From Holdemania massiliensis AP2 (lineage in GTDB: Bacteria; Bacillota_I; Bacilli_A; Erysipelotrichales; Erysipelotrichaceae), in assembly GCF_000327285.1 (NCBI RefSeq), contig NZ_HE998570.1:231387-295386 (forward strand): a stretch of DNA of 64,000 nucleotides. The letters are read 5' to 3'. Each line of letters opens with the position of its first letter. The first letter of the stretch is position 1. A model generated the notes under the pieces. It did not search any database. It was not told the origin of the DNA and saw nothing but the letters and a program-made list of their open reading frames with translations. Of the stretch, positions 60,580-64,000 are shown piece by piece. The position numbers and the translations under genes are program-made.

Positions 60580-60593
60580 GGAGGACAACAACC

Positions 60594-60779
60594 ATGGCAA
60601 AGACATCAATGAAAATTAAGCAGCAGCGTCCTCAGAAGTACAAAGTCAGAGAATATACGCGCTGCGAACGTTGTGGACGTCCGCACTCGGTCTTAAGCAA
60701 GTACAAAGTCTGCCGCATCTGCTTCCGCGAATTAGCCTATAAGGGTCAGATTCCGGGAGTCAAGAAGGCAAGCTGGTAA
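60594..60779 (+). CDS. rpsZ: 30S ribosomal protein S14, zinc-binding type Z
   Basis: A 61-residue short S14 that keeps the Zn ribbon ([10 protein letters not shown] then [10 protein letters not shown]), the C+ form. C+ forms need zinc, and many Bacillota carry a second C- copy elsewhere that replaces it under zinc starvation. AAGGAGG is 11 bases upstream. Confidence 0.98.
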   Translation: MAKTSMKIKQQRPQKYKVREYTRCERCGRPHSVLSKYKVCRICFRELAYKGQIPGVKKASW

Positions 60780-60802
60780 GGATACGGAAGGAGGAAAAAG
60801 CA

Positions 60803-61207
60803 ATGATGAATATGACTGATCCTATCGCAGATATGCTGACAAGAATCCGTAATGGTATTCAGGCACGTCACGAAGCCGTTGAAATTCCGGCAAGCAAGCA
60901 GAAGGTTGAAATTGCGAAGATCCTGAAGAATGAAGGATTTATCCTGAATTATGCAGTCACAGGTGAAACCGCTGCAGAAAAGAAGATTACAGTCACTTTG
61001 AAATACGGCCCGAATAACGAAAAAGTTATCAGCGGCATTAAGCGTATCTCGAAGCCGGGCTTACGCGTCTATGCCAAGAGCGGCTCGATCCCTCGTGTCC
61101 TGAATGGTTTAGGCATCGCGATCATCTCGACCTCGCAGGGGATGATGACGGATAAAGAAGCAAGAGCGAAGCATACGGGCGGCGAAGTCATCGCCTACGT
61201 ATGGTAA
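60803..61207 (+). CDS. rpsH: 30S ribosomal protein S8
   Basis: A 134-residue protein binding helix 21 of 16S r[17 protein letters not shown] and the C-terminal GEVIAYVW are standard. In E. coli it also represses the spc operon; a matching mRNA site was not located here. Confidence 0.98.
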   Translation: MMNMTDPIADMLTRIRNGIQARHEAVEIPASKQKVEIAKILKNEGFILNYAVTGETAAEKKITVTLKYGPNNEKVISGIKRISKPGLRVYAKSGSIPRVLNGLGIAIISTSQGMMTDKEARAKHTGGEVIAYVW

Positions 61208-61234
61208 GCGTGTTAGAGAAAGGAATAGAAAACA

Positions 61235-61780
61235 ATGTCACGTATCGGTAATAAAACGATTACCATTCCAGCCGGTGTTGAAATCACGGTTGCGGCTGGC
61301 AATGAGGTGACGGTCAAAGGACCTAAGGGTACTTTAACACGTCAGTTTAACGAAAACATGCAGATCGATGTCAACGGCAATGAAATCAAAGTCGTTCGTC
61401 CGAACGATATCAAGCAGATCAAACAGCTGCACGGGACAACCCGCGCGCTGCTGCACAACATGGTCGTCGGCGTTTCTGAGGGCTTCACCCGTGAACTGGA
61501 AGTTGTCGGTATCGGCTTCCGTGCCGCTGTCAGCGGTAACAAGCTGACATTGAACGTCGGCTTCTCTCATCCGGTTGAATTCGAGATTGAGGAAGGCCTG
61601 AAAGTTGAATGTCCGTCCGCAACGGAAATTAAAGTTTCCGGCATTGACAAGCAGCGCGTCGGCGAATTCGCTGCGGTTGTCCGTGCTACAAAGAAACCTG
61701 AACCTTACAAGGGTAAAGGTATTCGCTATAAAGGCGAACATGTCCGTCGTAAAGAAGGCAAGACGGCTGGTAAGAAATAG
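61235..61780 (+). CDS. rplF: 50S ribosomal protein L6
   Basis: A 181-residue protein close to the sarcin-ricin loop. [16 protein letters not shown] and [23 protein letters not shown] are typical. It starts 27 bases after rpsH with GAAAGGAA upstream. Confidence 0.98.
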   Translation: MSRIGNKTITIPAGVEITVAAGNEVTVKGPKGTLTRQFNENMQIDVNGNEIKVVRPNDIKQIKQLHGTTRALLHNMVVGVSEGFTRELEVVGIGFRAAVSGNKLTLNVGFSHPVEFEIEEGLKVECPSATEIKVSGIDKQRVGEFAAVVRATKKPEPYKGKGIRYKGEHVRRKEGKTAGKK

Positions 61781-61801
61781 TGGGAAAGGAGAGAGTGAAC
61801 A

Positions 61802-62158
61802 ATGCTTAAGAAAGTATCTAAAAATGATGAAAGAATTCGTCGTCACATTCGTGTCCGTACAAAGATCAGCGGAACTCCGGAACGCCCACGCCTGAACGTC
61901 TTCCGTTCTAACAGCCATATCCACTGCCAGATCATCGACGATGTCAACGGCACAACGTTGGTGGCTTGCAGCAGCGTGGATCTGAAGCTGGAAAACGGCG
62001 GAAACATCGAAGCCGCAAAGACAGTCGGAACCGAACTGGCGAAGCGTGCTTTAGCTAAGAACATTACAGAAGTTGTATTTGACCGTGGAGGTTATGTTTA
62101 TCACGGACGTGTCCAGGCCCTGGCCGATGCTGCCAGAGAGGCCGGACTGAAATTCTAG
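61802..62158 (+). CDS. rplR: 50S ribosomal protein L18
   Basis: A 118-residue 5S rRNA-binding protein. [20 protein letters not shown] and [19 protein letters not shown] are standard. GGAGAG precedes the start. Confidence 0.98.
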   Translation: MLKKVSKNDERIRRHIRVRTKISGTPERPRLNVFRSNSHIHCQIIDDVNGTTLVACSSVDLKLENGGNIEAAKTVGTELAKRALAKNITEVVFDRGGYVYHGRVQALADAAREAGLKF

Positions 62159-62171
62159 GAGGGCTCGCTGA

Positions 62172-62684
62172 ATGGAACGTAAACCAAGAAGAGTTGAACG
62201 CGATAAAGAATTTGAAGAACGCGTTGTTGTCATCAACCGAGTAACCAAGGTTGTTAAAGGTGGACGTCGTTTCCGCTTTGCCGCCCTGGTCGTCATTGGT
62301 GACAAAAAAGGCCGCGTAGGCTATGGCACAGGAAAGGCTAACGAAGTTCCTGATGCAATTAAGAAGGCCAGTGAAAATGCCAAGAAGAATCTGTTCAGAG
62401 TTCCTCTGGTAAACAATGGCTCCACGATCCCACATGCTGTCACAGGCGTTTATGGCGCAGGTGAAGTGTTCCTGAAACCGGCCGCAGAAGGTACCGGCGT
62501 TATCGCCGGCGGCGCTGTCCGTGCGGTTCTGGAACTGGCAGGCGTCAGCGACGTTCTGTCCAAGTGCATCGGTTCCCGGACTCCGATCAACATGGTTCAT
62601 GCCACCGTTGCCGGTCTGAAAGAACTGAAAACGATCGAAAGCGTTAGCAAACTGCGTGAGAAGAAGCCGCAGGAAATTCGCTAA
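62172..62684 (+). CDS. rpsE: 30S ribosomal protein S5
   Basis: A 170-residue protein of translational fidelity. [21 protein letters not shown] and [17 protein letters not shown] are conserved; the spectinomycin loop is intact. It ends 21 bases before rplO, so the rpmD gene that usually lies between them is absent. Confidence 0.98.
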   Translation: MERKPRRVERDKEFEERVVVINRVTKVVKGGRRFRFAALVVIGDKKGRVGYGTGKANEVPDAIKKASENAKKNLFRVPLVNNGSTIPHAVTGVYGAGEVFLKPAAEGTGVIAGGAVRAVLELAGVSDVLSKCIGSRTPINMVHATVAGLKELKTIESVSKLREKKPQEIR

Positions 62685-62705
62685 GTTAGACGGGAGGCAG
62701 CTTAT

Positions 62706-63146
62706 ATGAAATTACATGAACTGAAATACACAGAAGGTGCACGTCGTAACTCGAAGAGAATCGGCCGCGGTCATGGCTCTGGATGGGGCAAAACCGCAGG
62801 CAAGGGTTCCAAGGGCCAGAACGCTCGTTCCGGCGGCGGAGTCGCACTGGGCTTTGAAGGCGGTCAGACACCGATCTGGCGTCGTCTGCCGAAGCGTGGA
62901 TTCACAAACTTTACCCGTAAGGAATTCTCGATTGTCAACATCGAACTGCTGAACCGGTTTGAAGACGGCACTGAGGTGACTCCTGAACTGCTGAAGCAGG
63001 CAGGCTTAGTTCGTAAAGAACTGGACGGCGTAAAGATTCTGGGCGTTGGCGAACTGGAAAAGAAGCTGACGGTCAAAGCCAATAAATTCTCTAAATCAGC
63101 TGTAGAAGCAATTGAAAAAGCAGGCGGAAAAGTAGAGGTGATCTAA
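62706..63146 (+). CDS. rplO: 50S ribosomal protein L15
   Basis: A 146-residue late-assembly protein. [30 protein letters not shown] and the [18 protein letters not shown] block match the family. It follows rpsE directly, without rpmD, and secY begins 1 base after its stop codon. Confidence 0.98.
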   Translation: MKLHELKYTEGARRNSKRIGRGHGSGWGKTAGKGSKGQNARSGGGVALGFEGGQTPIWRRLPKRGFTNFTRKEFSIVNIELLNRFEDGTEVTPELLKQAGLVRKELDGVKILGVGELEKKLTVKANKFSKSAVEAIEKAGGKVEVI

Positions 63147-63147
63147 C

Positions 63148-64000
63148 ATGATCCAGACCTTTACCAGTCTGTTCAAGAATAAAGAAATCCGGACTAAGAT
63201 CTTCTTTACTCTGGCCATGCTGTTCATCTACCGTCTGGGTTCCGGCATTCCGGTTCCCGGGGTGGATGCGACAGCGCTGACCGCCGGTATTGCTGACAAT
63301 TCCATCTTAGGAATGATGAACTTGCTGGGCGGCGGCGCCTTACAGCGTCTGTCGGTATTCGCCTTAGGCGTTACACCGTACATCACCGCTTCGATCATCA
63401 TCCAGCTGATGTCGATGGATGTCATTCCGGCGTTGACGGAAATGGCGAAATCGGGTCAGCAGGGACGCATGAAAATGGATAAGATCACACGGTATATGGG
63501 TGTGGTCTTAGCGTTTATTCAAGCCTTTACGATGGTCTATGCCTTTGACAAGAGCTACGGCATTCTGTCCGGCGCCGGTGTTTCTACTTATTTGTATGTA
63601 GCGACGGTTCTGACGGCAGGCACGATGTTCCTGTTATGGGTCGGTGATCAAATCTCGGCGAAGGGGATCGGAAACGGCGTTTCCATCATCATCTTTGCGG
63701 GTATCGTTGCCAACATTCCGTTCCAGTTCATTCAGGTCTTCAATACATTGGTAGACACGACGAACAACACGGCGATGTTTAACGGCATCCTGACATTTAT
63801 GCTGTATGTGTTAATGTACTTGCTGATCATCGTGCTGGTTGTCTTCATGCAGCTGGCAACACGAAAGATTCCGGTTCAGTACACATCCAGCTCCATGACC
63901 AAGGGCCGCAACGATATGACGTATCTGCCGCTCAAAATCAACTCTGCCAGCGTCATTCCGGTTATCTTCGCTTCGGCGATCATGACGGCGCCGCTGACGA
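63148..64000 (+). CDS. secY: SecY, preprotein translocase channel (3' end outside window)
   Basis: The first 284 codons of the Sec channel subunit. Seen: the N-terminal KEIRTKIFFTLAMLFIYRLGSGIPVPGVD with TM1, the plug region with GGGALQRLSVFALGVTPYITASII, then TM3 to TM6 and part of the C5 region. No stop is reached. AGAGGTG lies 8 bases upstream, inside the end of rplO. It is the channel through which the Sec-dependent proteins of the window, including the SipW-processed ones, would pass. Confidence 0.97.
   Translation, partial: MIQTFTSLFKNKEIRTKIFFTLAMLFIYRLGSGIPVPGVDATALTAGIADNSILGMMNLLGGGALQRLSVFALGVTPYITASIIIQLMSMDVIPALTEMAKSGQQGRMKMDKITRYMGVVLAFIQAFTMVYAFDKSYGILSGAGVSTYLYVATVLTAGTMFLLWVGDQISAKGIGNGVSIIIFAGIVANIPFQFIQVFNTLVDTTNNTAMFNGILTFMLYVLMYLLIIVLVVFMQLATRKIPVQYTSSSMTKGRNDMTYLPLKINSASVIPVIFASAIMTAPLT

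Overview
This is a chromosomal window of about 50% GC from a low-copy-intergenic, Gram-positive gut-type bacterium of the phylum Bacillota. The closest fit I can argue from content alone is an Erysipelotrichia member of the Holdemania type. The grounds are the ribosomal gene order, many AGGAGG ribosome binding sites, secreted flavoprotein lipoproteins, two Feo iron systems and a S10-spc operon without rpmD. The taxon is an inference. No rRNA, tRNA, CRISPR array, insertion sequence or prophage gene was recognised.

Layout. 1-9.5 kb: housekeeping and small accessory genes (the 3' end of folD, a DUF951 protein, ychF, a duplicated-domain lipoprotein, two tandem AraC regulators, the c-di-AMP receptor darA, a flavodoxin, an AlkZ-like protein, a GNAT acetyltransferase and an M28 peptidase). 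9.5-10.9 kb: an AT-rich patch with a decayed ywbE-like fragment and an orphan lipoprotein. 10.9-15.1 kb: a YesM/YesN-type two-component system overlapping a secreted FMN/FAD reductase. 15.2-17.1 kb: an operon of an ArsC/Spx-like protein, yaaA and an EamA transporter. 17.2-30.2 kb: a divergent regulator and a seven-gene secretion locus. It holds two ER-type (SipW-like) signal peptidases, two clear and one weaker TasA/camelysin-like subunit, a membrane-anchored protein that ends in the same type of domain, and a 2095-residue repeat protein. 30.4-35.4 kb: an HD hydrolase, a predicted metal-regulated small RNA, feoA-feoB, an RdgB-like pyrophosphatase and an iron-type DtxR regulator. 35.5-38.2 kb: a second secreted flavoprotein divergent from a MerR regulator. 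38.6-42.9 kb: rpsL-rpsG-fusA-tuf. 43-47.5 kb: an AraC regulator, a Tat operon, and a DUF975 protein overlapping a HAD hydrolase. 47.7-51.1 kb: a second Feo locus (feoA-feoA-feoB and two Cys-rich membrane proteins). 51.1-53.6 kb: a MerR/MFS pair and an alpha/beta hydrolase. 54-64 kb: the S10-spc ribosomal operon, running off the window inside secY.

Two parts stand out. The first is the 17-30 kb locus, which looks like a dedicated extracellular fibre or matrix assembly system: a major subunit, minor subunits, a membrane anchor, dedicated processing peptidases, a giant surface protein, an internal terminator after the major subunit, and a regulator with a cluster of TGTCA inverted repeats in the shared promoter region. 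The second is a DtxR-type iron regulon readable from the sequence. Four sites fitting AAGTTAG-N6-CTAACTT lie at feo promoters and at the promoter of a roughly 218-nt structured, terminator-ended RNA. The regulator itself, with C102, E105 and H106 in DtxR positions, is encoded 3 kb away.
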